Assembly: GCF_029717145.1 (NCBI RefSeq)
Contig: NZ_CP099222.1
Location: forward strand, 3,286,001 to 3,350,000
Origin: Citrobacter freundii
GTDB lineage: Bacteria > Pseudomonadota > Gammaproteobacteria > Enterobacterales > Enterobacteriaceae
Reading direction: 5' to 3'
DNA length: 64,000 nucleotides
Below, piece after piece: positions 30,533-41,004 of the stretch. Each line of letters begins with the position of its first letter. The stretch's first letter is position 1. The notes beneath the pieces are model-generated. The model ran no database searches, was not told where the DNA came from, and saw only the letters and a program-made list of their open reading frames with translations. The translations under genes and the position numbers were made by a program.

Positions 30533-31206
30533 CAAACGTACTGATTGTTGAAGATGAACAGGCCATTCGCCGCTTTCTGCGCACCGCGCTGGAAGCCGAT
30601 GGCCTGCGCGTTTACGAAGCAGAAACGCTGCAACGTGGCCTGCTGGAAGCGGCCACGCGAAAACCCGATCTCATCATTCTCGATCTCGGCCTGCCGGACG
30701 GTGACGGCATCGATTTTATTCGCGACCTGCGACAATGGAGTGCCATCCCGGTGATTGTGCTTTCTGCCCGCAGTGAGGAGAGCGACAAAATCGCCGCGCT
30801 GGACGCCGGTGCCGATGATTATCTCAGCAAACCGTTTGGTATTGGCGAGCTGCAGGCGCGTTTACGCGTGGCCTTACGCCGCCACGCAACCGGGCAAACG
30901 CCCGAACCGGTGGTTCAATTCTCAAACATTAAAGTGGATATTGCCGCGCGGCTGGTACACCGTGGTGAAGAGGAAATACATCTGACGCCGATTGAGTTTC
31001 GTCTGCTGGCAGTCCTGCTGAACAACGCGGGTAAAGTGCTCACCCAACGCCAGTTGTTAAACCAGGTATGGGGACCCAATGCCGTCGAGCACAGCCACTA
31101 CCTGCGAATCTATATGGGGCACTTGCGCCAGAAGCTCGAGCTGGATCCGGCCCGTCCACGTCACTTTATTACCGAAACCGGGATCGGCTATCGGTTTATG
31201 CCGTGA
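30529..31206 (+). CDS. kdpE: response regulator KdpE
   Basis: OmpR-family response regulator that activates kdpFABC. It starts with GTG inside the kdpD stop (GTGA overlap), the same arrangement as in E. coli. The 225 residues contain the receiver domain with phospho-acceptor Asp52 (IILDLGLPDGDG) and a C-terminal winged helix (LTPIEFRLLAVLLNNAGKVL). A terminator follows directly. Confidence 0.98.
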   Translation: MTNVLIVEDEQAIRRFLRTALEADGLRVYEAETLQRGLLEAATRKPDLIILDLGLPDGDGIDFIRDLRQWSAIPVIVLSARSEESDKIAALDAGADDYLSKPFGIGELQARLRVALRRHATGQTPEPVVQFSNIKVDIAARLVHRGEEEIHLTPIEFRLLAVLLNNAGKVLTQRQLLNQVWGPNAVEHSHYLRIYMGHLRQKLELDPARPRHFITETGIGYRFMP

Positions 31207-31218
31207 ACAGATGCTGAA

Positions 31219-31258
31219 TAAAAAAGCCGGATCAGCATATAAGCTATCCGGCTTTTAT
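31219..31258 (+). terminator. terminator of the kdp operon
   Basis: AAAAGCCGGAT...ATCCGGCTTTT hairpin 13 bp after the kdpE stop. Confidence 0.85.
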
Positions 31259-31264
31259 AATTCA

Positions 31265-31303
31265 TGCCGGATGGCGACGCGAGCATCGTCATCCGGTCTA
31301 CGC
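31265..31303. repeat. REP unit between kdpE and pgm
   Basis: TGCCGGATGGCGAC...GTCATCCGGTCTACG is a typical REP hairpin placed between two converging genes. Confidence 0.75.
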
Positions 31304-31304
31304 C

Positions 31305-32945
31305 TTATGCGTTTTTCAGCACTTCGCTGACAATCTCAACCGCTTCTTTCTCAATCTGCTGGCGATGCTCAGCGCCGAGGAAGCTTTCACAGTAAATCTT
31401 GTAGGCGTCCTCGGTGCCGGACGGGCGTGCGGCAAACCAGCCGTTGTCGGTCATCACCTTCAGACCGCCAATGGAGGCACCGTTACCTGGTGCAGCGGTC
31501 AGACGTGCAGTGATCGGGTCACCGGCAAGCGTACTGGCGCTAACCATTTCCGGAGACAGTTTAGACAGCGCTGCTTTCTGCGCAGACGTCGCGGGAGCCT
31601 GTAAACGGTTGTAGCTTGGCGCACCAAAGCGCGCGGCCAGTTCATTATAGTGTTCCTGCGGATTTTTACCGGTAACCGCGGTAATTTCCGCCGCCAGCAG
31701 GCACATGATGATCCCGTCTTTGTCCGTCGACCATGGCGTACCGTCGAAACGCAGGAATGACGCGCCCGCGCTCTCTTCACCGCCAAAGCCAAAGCTGCCG
31801 TCAAACAGACCGTCAACGAACCATTTAAAGCCAACCGGCACTTCCACCAGCTTGCGACCCAGGTCATTCACCACGCGGTCAATCATCGCGGAGGACACCA
31901 GCGTTTTACCGACAGCAACCTCTTTGCCCCACTGCGGACGATGCTGGAACAGGTAGTTGATTGCCACCGCCAGATAATGGTTCGGGTTCATCAACCCAGC
32001 CGGGGTAACAATGCCGTGACGGTCGTAGTCCGGATCGTTGGCAAACGCCAGATCGAACTTATCACGCAGCGCCAACAGACCCGCCATGGCACACTCAGAG
32101 GAGCAGTCCATACGGATGGCGCCATCTTTGTCGAGATGCATAAAGCGGAAGGTCTGATCAACCTGATCGTTAACGATGGTCAGATTCAGTTTGTAGTGCT
32201 CAGCAATACGCTTCCAGTATTCGATACCGGAGCCACCCAGCGGATCAACACCCAGCGTCAGGCCCGCTTTCTGGATCGCGGCCATATCGACGATGTCTGC
32301 CAATCCTTCAACGAACGGTTGCACCAGATCCTGTTCTTTCACGTGACCCGACGCCAGCGCCGCATCCAGTGAAATACGTTTCACGCCGTTAAGGTCATCG
32401 GCCAGTAGTGCATTGGCCCTGTCTTCCACCACTTTAGTGACGTTAGTATCTGCCGGACCACCGTTTGGCGGGTTGTATTTAATCCCGCCATCTTCCGGCG
32501 GGTTATGGGACGGTGTGATCACAATACCGTCAGCCAACGGGCCGCCTTTTTTGTTGTGGACCAGGATAGCGTTAGACACGGCGGGCGTTGGCGTATAGCC
32601 GTTATTTTCCTGCACGATGACATCAACACCGTTTGCCGCCAGCACTTCCAGTACAGAGATAAATGCCGGTTCAGACAGCGCGTGAGTGTCCTTGCCCACA
32701 TAACAAGGGCCAGTAATTCCGTTTTTCGCACGTTCTTCAGCAATCGCTTGAGCGATAGCCAGAATATGCGGTTCGTTAAAACTGTGACGACCTGCACTGC
32801 CGCGATGCCCGGACGTACCGAACTTAACGGCGTGCTCTGCATTCCCTGCTTCTGGTTTCAGTACATAGTACTGTGCCGTCAGTTGGGCGACGTTAATCAA
32901 ATCACTCTGTTGTGCAGGTTGACCTGCACGATTGTGGATTGCCAT
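31305..32945 (-). CDS. pgm: phosphoglucomutase (alpha-D-glucose phosphate-specific)
   Basis: Interconverts glucose 1-phosphate and glucose 6-phosphate, linking glycogen and envelope sugar synthesis with glycolysis. At 546 residues it has the E. coli length. The phosphoserine loop is [14 protein letters not shown], the metal loop is [14 protein letters not shown] and the substrate loop includes [10 protein letters not shown]. It follows seqA after 24 bp in the conserved seqA-pgm unit. Confidence 0.97.
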   Translation of the reverse strand: MAIHNRAGQPAQQSDLINVAQLTAQYYVLKPEAGNAEHAVKFGTSGHRGSAGRHSFNEPHILAIAQAIAEERAKNGITGPCYVGKDTHALSEPAFISVLEVLAANGVDVIVQENNGYTPTPAVSNAILVHNKKGGPLADGIVITPSHNPPEDGGIKYNPPNGGPADTNVTKVVEDRANALLADDLNGVKRISLDAALASGHVKEQDLVQPFVEGLADIVDMAAIQKAGLTLGVDPLGGSGIEYWKRIAEHYKLNLTIVNDQVDQTFRFMHLDKDGAIRMDCSSECAMAGLLALRDKFDLAFANDPDYDRHGIVTPAGLMNPNHYLAVAINYLFQHRPQWGKEVAVGKTLVSSAMIDRVVNDLGRKLVEVPVGFKWFVDGLFDGSFGFGGEESAGASFLRFDGTPWSTDKDGIIMCLLAAEITAVTGKNPQEHYNELAARFGAPSYNRLQAPATSAQKAALSKLSPEMVSASTLAGDPITARLTAAPGNGASIGGLKVMTDNGWFAARPSGTEDAYKIYCESFLGAEHRQQIEKEAVEIVSEVLKNA

Positions 32946-32969
32946 TGCCTGGTCCTTCTAATGCAAGGA

Positions 32970-33512
32970 TTAAATTGTTCCGCAAACCTTTTCAATCAAT
33001 TCCGCAGGGAATTGCATTGACTGCATGATGTGTTCAACCATGCTGCATTTACGGCCGGTATTCGTGTTGGTGATCACCCAATACGGCGTGCCTGGCACGT
33101 GTTTCGGCTTGGTTTGATTACCATTTTTCAGCAGCGTCTGTTCATCCGCTGCAAAATAGACGCGCGTGCGACCATGCAACGATTCTGTTGCCTCGGCAAA
33201 CGCGTGTTGATCCAGTGAATAGAGTGTAGACAGCACCAGCATAAAGCGATTCACTGCTTTTTTCTGTTCCGCATATTCATCGGAAAGCAGCAGTTCACGC
33301 ATGGCGCGCACTTTGTCTTTTACAGGGTTAACCGGCTTGGCTTCCACGACAGGTTGCACGGCGCGGACGTCTTTCACCACCGGCGTGGCAGGCTGTGATG
33401 CAGCGGAAAACTTCAACATACGCCGTAAAATGTCGGATGCGCTCTCGCCGATATGCTTGGTATGGCTGGCAATATAGCTATAGAGTTCATCATCAACTTC
33501 AATCGTTTTCAT
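32970..33512 (-). CDS. seqA: negative regulator of replication initiation SeqA
   Basis: Binds hemimethylated GATC sites, sequesters oriC and helps organise new DNA. The 180 residues comprise the N-terminal oligomerisation helix region (MKTIEVDDELYSYIASHTK), a linker rich in Val and Pro (about 55-70) and the DNA-binding domain (RTRVYFAADEQTLLKNGNQT, TNTNTGRKCSMVEHIM). The length is one residue below E. coli, with the difference in the linker. Confidence 0.97.
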   Translation of the reverse strand: MKTIEVDDELYSYIASHTKHIGESASDILRRMLKFSAASQPATPVVKDVRAVQPVVEAKPVNPVKDKVRAMRELLLSDEYAEQKKAVNRFMLVLSTLYSLDQHAFAEATESLHGRTRVYFAADEQTLLKNGNQTKPKHVPGTPYWVITNTNTGRKCSMVEHIMQSMQFPAELIEKVCGTI

Positions 33513-33707
33513 CTTAATCCAGTGCGGTGTTTAGCTGAATACAAGTTGTTGGGACTGTACACGCGTAGTGTAAAGGCAAATCCCAACAGCGGATAGCGTC
33601 AAGCCCGATGGCCGGAAAAACTCGGAGTAACCGTAGTTGTTGCAGCCGTGTGGCAGAATGGTCAACATGATACCCTAACCCGCTAGCGTGAAAAAAAGAA
33701 CTTTGCC

Positions 33708-34481
33708 ATGAAATTGAATATCCGAGCGCAATCTGCACAAAACCTGCACAATAATTCTCCCATCGTCCTGGTGCACGGGCTGTTTGGCAGCCTGGACAAT
33801 CTGGGCATACTGGCCCGCTCTCTGGTTGTCGATCACAATATCATCCAGGTTGATATGCGAAATCATGGCCTCTCACCCCGTTCTCCGGAGATGAACTACC
33901 CGGCGATGGCGCAAGATCTGCTGGATACGTTGGATGCCCAACAGATAGAAAAAGCCACCTTTATTGGCCATTCAATGGGGGGCAAAGCCGTGATGGCGCT
34001 AACCGCCCTGGCACCGGAACGTATCGATAAGCTGGTGGCTATCGATATTGCCCCGGTTGATTACCAGGTCCGCCGTCACGATGAGATATTTGCGGCGATT
34101 AATGCGGTGACGGATGCAGAAGCCGCGTCGCGCCAGCAGGCGGCTAGCGTGATGCGCCAACATCTTAAAGAAGAAGGCGTGATCCAGTTTCTGCTGAAAT
34201 CATTTATAGACGGTGAATGGCGCTTTAACGTCCCGGTATTGTGGGATCAGTATCCGCATATTGTCGGCTGGGAAACCATTCCGGCCTGGGATCACCCGGC
34301 GCTGTTCATCCCTGGGGGGAACTCACCGTACGTTACTGAAGCGTATCGAGCCCCATTGCTGGCGCAATTTCCCCAGGCACGGGCACATGTTATTGCCGGC
34401 GCGGGCCATTGGGTGCATGCAGAAAAACCCGAAGCCGTGCTGCGCGCCATCCGTCGTTATCTGACAGAACAGGCTAACTGA
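33708..34481 (+). CDS. ybfF: alpha/beta-hydrolase esterase YbfF
   Basis: Cytoplasmic esterase of the alpha/beta-hydrolase fold; the E. coli protein cleaves acyl-CoA-type and other esters in vitro. The 257 residues show the oxyanion stretch LVHGLFGSLDNLG, the nucleophile elbow GHSMGGKAVM and the C-terminal histidine (GAGHWVHAEKP). It is divergent from seqA. Its stop codon lies within a LexA box serving ybfE. Confidence 0.94.
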   Translation: MKLNIRAQSAQNLHNNSPIVLVHGLFGSLDNLGILARSLVVDHNIIQVDMRNHGLSPRSPEMNYPAMAQDLLDTLDAQQIEKATFIGHSMGGKAVMALTALAPERIDKLVAIDIAPVDYQVRRHDEIFAAINAVTDAEAASRQQAASVMRQHLKEEGVIQFLLKSFIDGEWRFNVPVLWDQYPHIVGWETIPAWDHPALFIPGGNSPYVTEAYRAPLLAQFPQARAHVIAGAGHWVHAEKPEAVLRAIRRYLTEQAN

Positions 34482-34493
34482 TTAAAAACTCAG
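34478..34493 (+). promoter_or_regulatory. lexA box: LexA box upstream of ybfE
   Basis: CTG-N10-CAG (CTGATTAAAAACTCAG) matches the SOS operator consensus. It overlaps the ybfF stop codon and lies about 115 bp before ybfE, which is known as LexA-regulated in E. coli. Confidence 0.75.
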
Positions 34494-34609
34494 CGTCCGC
34501 GCGCGATTACGTGCGTGGGCGTTGGCGCGCCTCCCCTGCTGATGTATGATGGCGCGCTATCCATCCGGGCAAACGCCTGGCTGATTGTTTCCCCGAAGTC
34601 ACCAAGATC

Positions 34610-34897
34610 ATGGCCAAAGAACAAACGGACCGTACGACATTAGATCTGTTCGCGCAGGAGCGTCGCCCGGGACGACCCAAAACCAATCCGCTTTCGCGTG
34701 ATGAACAGTTACGTATTAACAAACGTAATCAGCTTAAACGCGACAAAGTTCGTGGGCTTAAGCGTGTCGAACTGAAACTGAACGCCGACGCCGTTGACGC
34801 GCTGAATGAGCTGGCTGATGCGCGTAATATGAGCCGCAGTGAACTCATTGAAGAAATGCTGATGATCCAACTCGCCACATTGCGTGGTCAGGCATAG
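34610..34897 (+). CDS. ybfE: LexA-regulated protein YbfE
   Basis: Small basic protein of 95 residues whose C-terminal half (RVELKLNADAVDALNELADA, NMSRSELIEEMLMIQLATLRG) looks like a ribbon-helix-helix DNA-binding fold. The N-terminal half is rich in Lys/Arg (RRPGRPKTNPLSRDEQLRINKRNQ). It is SOS-induced in E. coli; here the LexA box upstream supports the same control. The molecular role is unknown. It is 281 bp upstream of fldA on the same strand. Confidence 0.93.
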   Translation: MAKEQTDRTTLDLFAQERRPGRPKTNPLSRDEQLRINKRNQLKRDKVRGLKRVELKLNADAVDALNELADARNMSRSELIEEMLMIQLATLRGQA

Positions 34898-34912
34898 TCT
34901 GAAATTCTGCTC

Positions 34913-35039
<127 letters not shown>

Positions 35040-35177
35040 AATCATAAATCGTGTAGCACAGAGTGCAGTCCAGCGTGTTTGCTGTTTCCGCATGCCTGAC
35101 TGTTCTGCTATGATTGCCCTTATCCGTGGGCAATGCGCCACCACCATTTCAATAAGTTTCAAGAGGTTATTTTACTC

Positions 35178-35708
35178 ATGGCAATCACTGGCATCTTTTT
35201 CGGCAGCGACACCGGTAATACCGAAAACATCGCAAAAATGATTCAAAAACAGCTTGGTAAAGACGTTGCCGATGTACATGACATTGCAAAAAGCAGCAAA
35301 GAAGACCTGGAAGGGTATGACATTCTGCTGCTCGGCATCCCGACCTGGTACTACGGCGAAGCGCAGTGTGACTGGGACGACTTCTTCCCGACCCTCGAAG
35401 ACATTGATTTTAACGGTAAACTGGTTGCTTTGTTTGGCTGTGGCGATCAGGAAGATTACGCAGAATATTTCTGCGATGCGTTAGGCACGATTCGCGACAT
35501 CATCGAACCGCGCGGCGCAACCATCGTCGGTCACTGGCCAACGGCGGGTTACCACTTTGAAGCATCCAAAGGTTTGGCTGACGACGACCACTTTGTCGGC
35601 CTGGCTATCGATGAAGATCGCCAGCCTGAACTGACCGCAGAACGCGTTGAAAAATGGGTTAAGCAGATTTCAGCGGAACTGCATCTCGACGAGATTATTA
35701 ACGCCTAA
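35178..35708 (+). CDS. fldA: flavodoxin 1
   Basis: FMN-containing electron carrier that serves ribonucleotide reductase, biotin synthase, IspG and other enzymes. The start [20 protein letters not shown] gives 176 residues as in E. coli; fifteen upstream codons are rejected. The FMN phosphate loop [11 protein letters not shown] and the aromatic loops ([31 protein letters not shown]) are complete. It precedes fur, its usual neighbour. Confidence 0.98.
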   Translation: MAITGIFFGSDTGNTENIAKMIQKQLGKDVADVHDIAKSSKEDLEGYDILLLGIPTWYYGEAQCDWDDFFPTLEDIDFNGKLVALFGCGDQEDYAEYFCDALGTIRDIIEPRGATIVGHWPTAGYHFEASKGLADDDHFVGLAIDEDRQPELTAERVEKWVKQISAELHLDEIINA

Positions 35709-35713
35709 TTTCG

Positions 35714-35741
35714 TGCGGCGCAGATCTTCATCTGTGCCGCA
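35714..35741 (+). terminator. stem-loop after fldA
   Basis: TGCGGCGCAGAT and ATCTGTGCCGCA form a strong hairpin 5 bp after the fldA stop, without a clear T-run. It may end or stabilise the fldA message. Confidence 0.5.
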
Positions 35742-35778
35742 TCAATAGATAAAACCAATCAAAATAATTGCTACAAAT

Positions 35779-35808
35779 TTGTAACTTTCTCGCCTGACCC
35801 TGTACAAT
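35779..35808 (+). promoter_or_regulatory. candidate fur promoter
   Basis: TTGTAA and TACAAT with an 18-bp spacer lie 111 bp before the uof start and 190 bp before fur. Assigned by pattern only. Confidence 0.4.
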
Positions 35809-35914
35809 GGCTGGATGCCAATCGGGTATTGCACAGTGTGTTTGTTGGCGATACCACGTTTTGATTAACCATATTTGCCAGAGGCTTGCAGTTTTCATTT
35901 AGGCGTGGCAGTTC

Positions 35915-35933
35915 TATAATGATACGCATTATC
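35915..35933. promoter_or_regulatory. Fur box overlapping the start of uof
   Basis: TATAATGATACGCATTATC matches 16 of 19 positions of the GATAATGATAATCATTATC consensus. This supports autoregulation of fur as in E. coli. Confidence 0.7.
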
Positions 35934-36005
35934 TCAAGTGCAATTTCTGTCACTTCTTTTAATGAAGTGAACCGTTTAGCTACAGGACAGATTCCGCATG
36001 ACTGA
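35919..36005 (+). CDS. uof: fur upstream leader peptide Uof
   Basis: Leader ORF of 28 codons (MIRIISSAISVTSFNEVNRL...) that overlaps the fur start by 8 bp in another frame. In E. coli translation of uof is coupled to fur, and the small RNA RyhB represses fur by blocking uof. The peptide differs from the E. coli sequence at about one position, suggesting that the coupling is conserved. It is too short for routine gene calling. Confidence 0.8.
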   Translation: MIRIISSAISVTSFNEVNRLATGQIPHD

Positions 36006-36450
36006 CAACAATACCGCATTAAAGAAGGCTGGCCTGAAAGTAACGCTTCCTCGTTTAAAAATTCTGGAAGTTCTTCAGGAACCGGATAACCATCACGTCA
36101 GTGCGGAAGACTTATACAAACGCCTGATCGATATGGGTGAAGAGATTGGTCTGGCGACCGTGTATCGCGTACTGAACCAGTTTGATGATGCCGGTATCGT
36201 GACCCGACATAATTTCGAAGGGGGCAAATCCGTCTTCGAACTGACTCAACAGCATCATCACGATCACCTGATTTGCCTCGACTGTGGCAAAGTGGTCGAA
36301 TTCAGCGATGACTCTATCGAAGCGCGCCAGCGTGAGATTGCCACTAAACATGGTATTCGTTTAACGAATCATAGCCTCTATCTTTACGGCCACTGCGCTG
36401 AAGGCGATTGCCGCGAAGATGAGCATGCGCACGACGGTGTTGCAAAATAA
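35998..36450 (+). CDS. fur: ferric uptake regulator
   Basis: Iron-responsive repressor of iron uptake genes. The 150 residues include the N-terminal winged helix (GLKVTLPRLKILEVLQ, GLATVYRVLNQFDDAG), the metal-binding HHHDH stretch near residue 86 and the structural zinc cysteines Cys93 and Cys96 (CLDCGK), with another cysteine pair in GHCAEGDC. A hairpin at 36468-36493 follows. Confidence 0.98.
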   Translation: MTDNNTALKKAGLKVTLPRLKILEVLQEPDNHHVSAEDLYKRLIDMGEEIGLATVYRVLNQFDDAGIVTRHNFEGGKSVFELTQQHHHDHLICLDCGKVVEFSDDSIEARQREIATKHGIRLTNHSLYLYGHCAEGDCREDEHAHDGVAK

Positions 36451-36467
36451 GTTTTGAATCACGTCAG

Positions 36468-36493
36468 TCCCCCGCTCAACGTTGAGCCGGGGA
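36468..36493 (+). terminator. stem-loop after fur
   Basis: TCCCCCGCTCAAC / GTTGAGCCGGGGA pair with one mismatch and almost no loop. No T-run follows, so termination is uncertain. Confidence 0.45.
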
Positions 36494-36726
36494 TTAACGT
36501 ATCAGTAAAATTTAAGTACGAAATAGTCACAATCACCGCCAACCATCCGCCGACTATCCGCAAAATGTGATAACCTCCCCCGCGGCTAAATCAAAATAAC
36601 ACGCGTAGAAAACGTGATGACTCAAAAACTCCAAATGAGCCATGATGTCCCACAACATTTTATTTTTGTTACTTTTATATGCGCACCAGACGTTAGAACC
36701 CGCATGGAACAGTTAAGAGGCTCACG

Positions 36727-39453
36727 GTGTTAAAAGAAGAGATCTTTGCATTTTTGGCAGAAGAGACCCGTCATTTTTCTTTTGACTCGCTGGACGACTT
36801 TCATACGGCCCAAACGATGGCAGAACACTTCAATGTGAAGCGTAATACCATCAGCCACTATCTGAATCAGCTCATTGACGATAATCTGGTCATAAAACTG
36901 AATACCCGGCCCGTCTATTTTCTGCACAAAGCCGTTTTTGAAGAACAGTTTTTTCGTGTCAGTCAGTCCGTCTTCTCTGGCGCCGCTGAGCTAAAAAAGC
37001 ATCAATATAAACAACAAGACACGTTTGCCGGATTGATCGGTTCCCAGGGAAGTTTAGTCCCCGTTATAGAAAAATTGAATACCGCGATCTGTTATCCCCC
37101 TCACGGTCTATCAGTAATGCTGTATGGCCCGACCGGCAGCGGTAAGAGCATGCTGGCACAATTATCCTGGCAGCGAGCTGTGGAGAAGAAAATCCTGCCC
37201 CCCACCGCGCCATTTATTGCGTTCAATTGTGCTCAATATGCCAACAACCCTGAATTACTTTCGAGTCACCTCTTTGGCTATATCAAAGGTGCATTTACAG
37301 GGGCAGATAAAACCAGCGAAGGACTTCTGCAAAAAGCCGATGGAGGGGTGCTATTTCTGGATGAGATCCACCGCTTACATCCGGAGGGTCAGGAAAAGTT
37401 ATTCACCTTTATGGATACCGGGCGTTTTCGTCGCATGGGGGAAAGCGAAAAAGAAATCAGCGCTCAAGTCAGACTGGTTTTCGCCACAACCGTCTCGCCC
37501 AAAGAGTATTTTCTGGACACGTTTATACGTCGTATCCCGCTGAATATTGCCATTCCTTCGTTGGAACAGCGCGGTGAAGCGGAAAAAATCCAGTTTATTT
37601 ATGCCTTTTTCCTGCATGAGTCGAAACTGCTCAAGCGCAATATCAAACTGTCCCCACAGGTGCTGAACGTCTTAAAACGACACATCTACAGCGGAAATAT
37701 CGGTGAATTAAAAAATACCATCACCTGCCTGAGTGCCACGCGTTTTGCAAAGTCTCAAGCAGATCAGTGCCTCTCTTTACACTTAGACGATCTACCAGAC
37801 AGCTTTATGCCGCATGGTGTGCAAATTAATCACCAGGTTGTAGGAACCGCTGTCGTATTTACCCCTTCGATGACGCTACAGCAATTGGTTCTCCCTGTAG
37901 TACCGTTGAACCATTTTATTAGTGAATTCTGGGATAAGATCTTCAGCCTGTTTCAGCAAAATAGCGAAAATGTACTGCTCCCAGAAGTCTCTCGTGAAAT
38001 CGATACGCTGTTCGATAAGATCATATTTAACCCAACGGCACAAAACGATCACCCGGCCATTTATTCACATCTCAATACTATCCAGGATATTGTTCAGCAG
38101 ATAGAAAGCAAACATTCGGTCCAATTTAACGGTAATCGACTGTACGGCTTAGCATGGTATTTATTCACTAAAAATAAGCAGGGTAATGACGGCATCCTGG
38201 CGCATAAAAAAACGCTCAAAAATTTACATCAGTATATTAGCCAACATTTGGCAGAAGAGAACCTGATTGCGAGTATGTTATCAACACAGATCGCCCAGCG
38301 ATTTGATCTCAAGATTACCCAGGAAGATGACGTTTTCTTCACGCTATATTTGAAAAGTATGAAGATGGTGGCCGTTGCACCACGAACCAAAGCGGTCATT
38401 CTGGCACATGGCTATGCAACGGCCAGCAGTATTGCCAATGTCGTGAACCGCATGTTGGGTGAAACCCTTTTTGCCTCCTTCGATATGCCTATCGACACGG
38501 CCATCAAAGATATCGCCAGTAATATACTGCAGTACATTAATGATAATGATATGTCCAATGGGCTGGTCATTCTGGTAGATATGGGGTCGTTAACGGATAT
38601 TTACTCTGAGTTCAATAAAAGCATCCATTTCCCTGTCGCCATTATTAATAATGTCTCCACGGCAATGGCGCTACACGTCGGTGAGTTATTATTAGATAAC
38701 GCCCCGCTGGAAAGCATTGTTGAGAACGTCACCTCTTACCAAAAGAATGACAGTAAAATCATCTATTCAGAGCAGGTCAAACGCCCAGTAATCATTACCA
38801 GCTGCTATACCGGAATGGGTACGGCGCAGCGAATACAGACATTGCTGGAAGACAGTATTCCGAAAGAAGCAGGGGTGGATGTTATCGCCTATGACCACCA
38901 GCTACTGCTTTCAGAGTCCTCCCGCCAGTCACTGTCTCAGTTCTATGACATTATTGCTGTTGTCGGAACAGCTAATCCGGATATCCCCTTTATTCCCTAT
39001 ATTTCATTGGATGACCTGATCAGCGGCCGGGGTGATGTTCGCCTGGAAACGGTTTTCCAGGGCATTGCTGATACCGATATGATTCAGACCATCAACGACA
39101 GATTGGTACATAACTTTTCGCTCAAGCGGGTCATCGCTCAGTTGACGATTCTGGATACCGGAAAAATCCTTGAGCACCTTGATATCTGTATCAGTACTCT
39201 CGAAAGATTACTCAAAAAACGCTTAGCCAATGAGACGAAGATTAACCTGTATGTCCATGCCAGCTGCATGCTGGAACGTTTGATTCGTCAGATTCCTCTT
39301 GAGAACTACCCGGCACAGCAGACGCTTAGTCAAAGTGATAAAGAAACACTGTGCATGATTCAGGATGCCTTTAGTGTCATAGAAGATACCTATAGTGTCA
39401 CCATTCCGTTCAGCGAAATCGGCTATATTTACGATATCATAAAATCAAATTAA
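36727..39453 (+). CDS. LevR-type sigma-54 activator with PRD and EIIA domains
   Basis: Transcription activator of 908 residues of the LevR/DgaR/GfrR kind, which controls mannose-family PTS operons. The start is GTG after AAGAGG. Domains: N-terminal helix-turn-helix (DDFHTAQTMAEHFNVKRNTI), AAA+ sigma-54 activator with Walker A at 134-141 (GPTGSGKS), the sigma-54 contact motif GAFTGA at 188-193 and LFLDEIHRL; then PRD1 (about 430-520), an EIIA-Man-like domain with likely phospho-His561 (VILAHGYATASS), and PRD2 at the C-terminus. Its obvious target is the -24/-12 promoter downstream. Base composition is lower in GC than its neighbours, fitting acquisition. The inducing sugar is unknown. Confidence 0.9.
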   Translation: MLKEEIFAFLAEETRHFSFDSLDDFHTAQTMAEHFNVKRNTISHYLNQLIDDNLVIKLNTRPVYFLHKAVFEEQFFRVSQSVFSGAAELKKHQYKQQDTFAGLIGSQGSLVPVIEKLNTAICYPPHGLSVMLYGPTGSGKSMLAQLSWQRAVEKKILPPTAPFIAFNCAQYANNPELLSSHLFGYIKGAFTGADKTSEGLLQKADGGVLFLDEIHRLHPEGQEKLFTFMDTGRFRRMGESEKEISAQVRLVFATTVSPKEYFLDTFIRRIPLNIAIPSLEQRGEAEKIQFIYAFFLHESKLLKRNIKLSPQVLNVLKRHIYSGNIGELKNTITCLSATRFAKSQADQCLSLHLDDLPDSFMPHGVQINHQVVGTAVVFTPSMTLQQLVLPVVPLNHFISEFWDKIFSLFQQNSENVLLPEVSREIDTLFDKIIFNPTAQNDHPAIYSHLNTIQDIVQQIESKHSVQFNGNRLYGLAWYLFTKNKQGNDGILAHKKTLKNLHQYISQHLAEENLIASMLSTQIAQRFDLKITQEDDVFFTLYLKSMKMVAVAPRTKAVILAHGYATASSIANVVNRMLGETLFASFDMPIDTAIKDIASNILQYINDNDMSNGLVILVDMGSLTDIYSEFNKSIHFPVAIINNVSTAMALHVGELLLDNAPLESIVENVTSYQKNDSKIIYSEQVKRPVIITSCYTGMGTAQRIQTLLEDSIPKEAGVDVIAYDHQLLLSESSRQSLSQFYDIIAVVGTANPDIPFIPYISLDDLISGRGDVRLETVFQGIADTDMIQTINDRLVHNFSLKRVIAQLTILDTGKILEHLDICISTLERLLKKRLANETKINLYVHASCMLERLIRQIPLENYPAQQTLSQSDKETLCMIQDAFSVIEDTYSVTIPFSEIGYIYDIIKSN

Positions 39454-39516
39454 TCCTTTAAAATCATAATAATGTATTAACCCTCCCCTCTCACCTCCTT
39501 CCGCTTTGACATTAGC

Positions 39517-39533
39517 TGGCATGATTCCTGCTA
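39517..39533 (+). promoter_or_regulatory. sigma-54 (-24/-12) promoter of the PTS operon
   Basis: TGGCATGATTCCTGCTA has GG and GC exactly 10 bp apart, and lies about 70 bp before the IIA start. It fits control by the adjacent LevR-type activator. Confidence 0.7.
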
Positions 39534-39602
39534 TCTCAATTCAGTCTCATCATTTATGGCGACACCTGTAGTGTCGTCACTCATTGTGGAGCATGGAGCG
39601 GT

Positions 39603-41001
<1,399 letters not shown>

Positions 41002-41004
41002 CTA

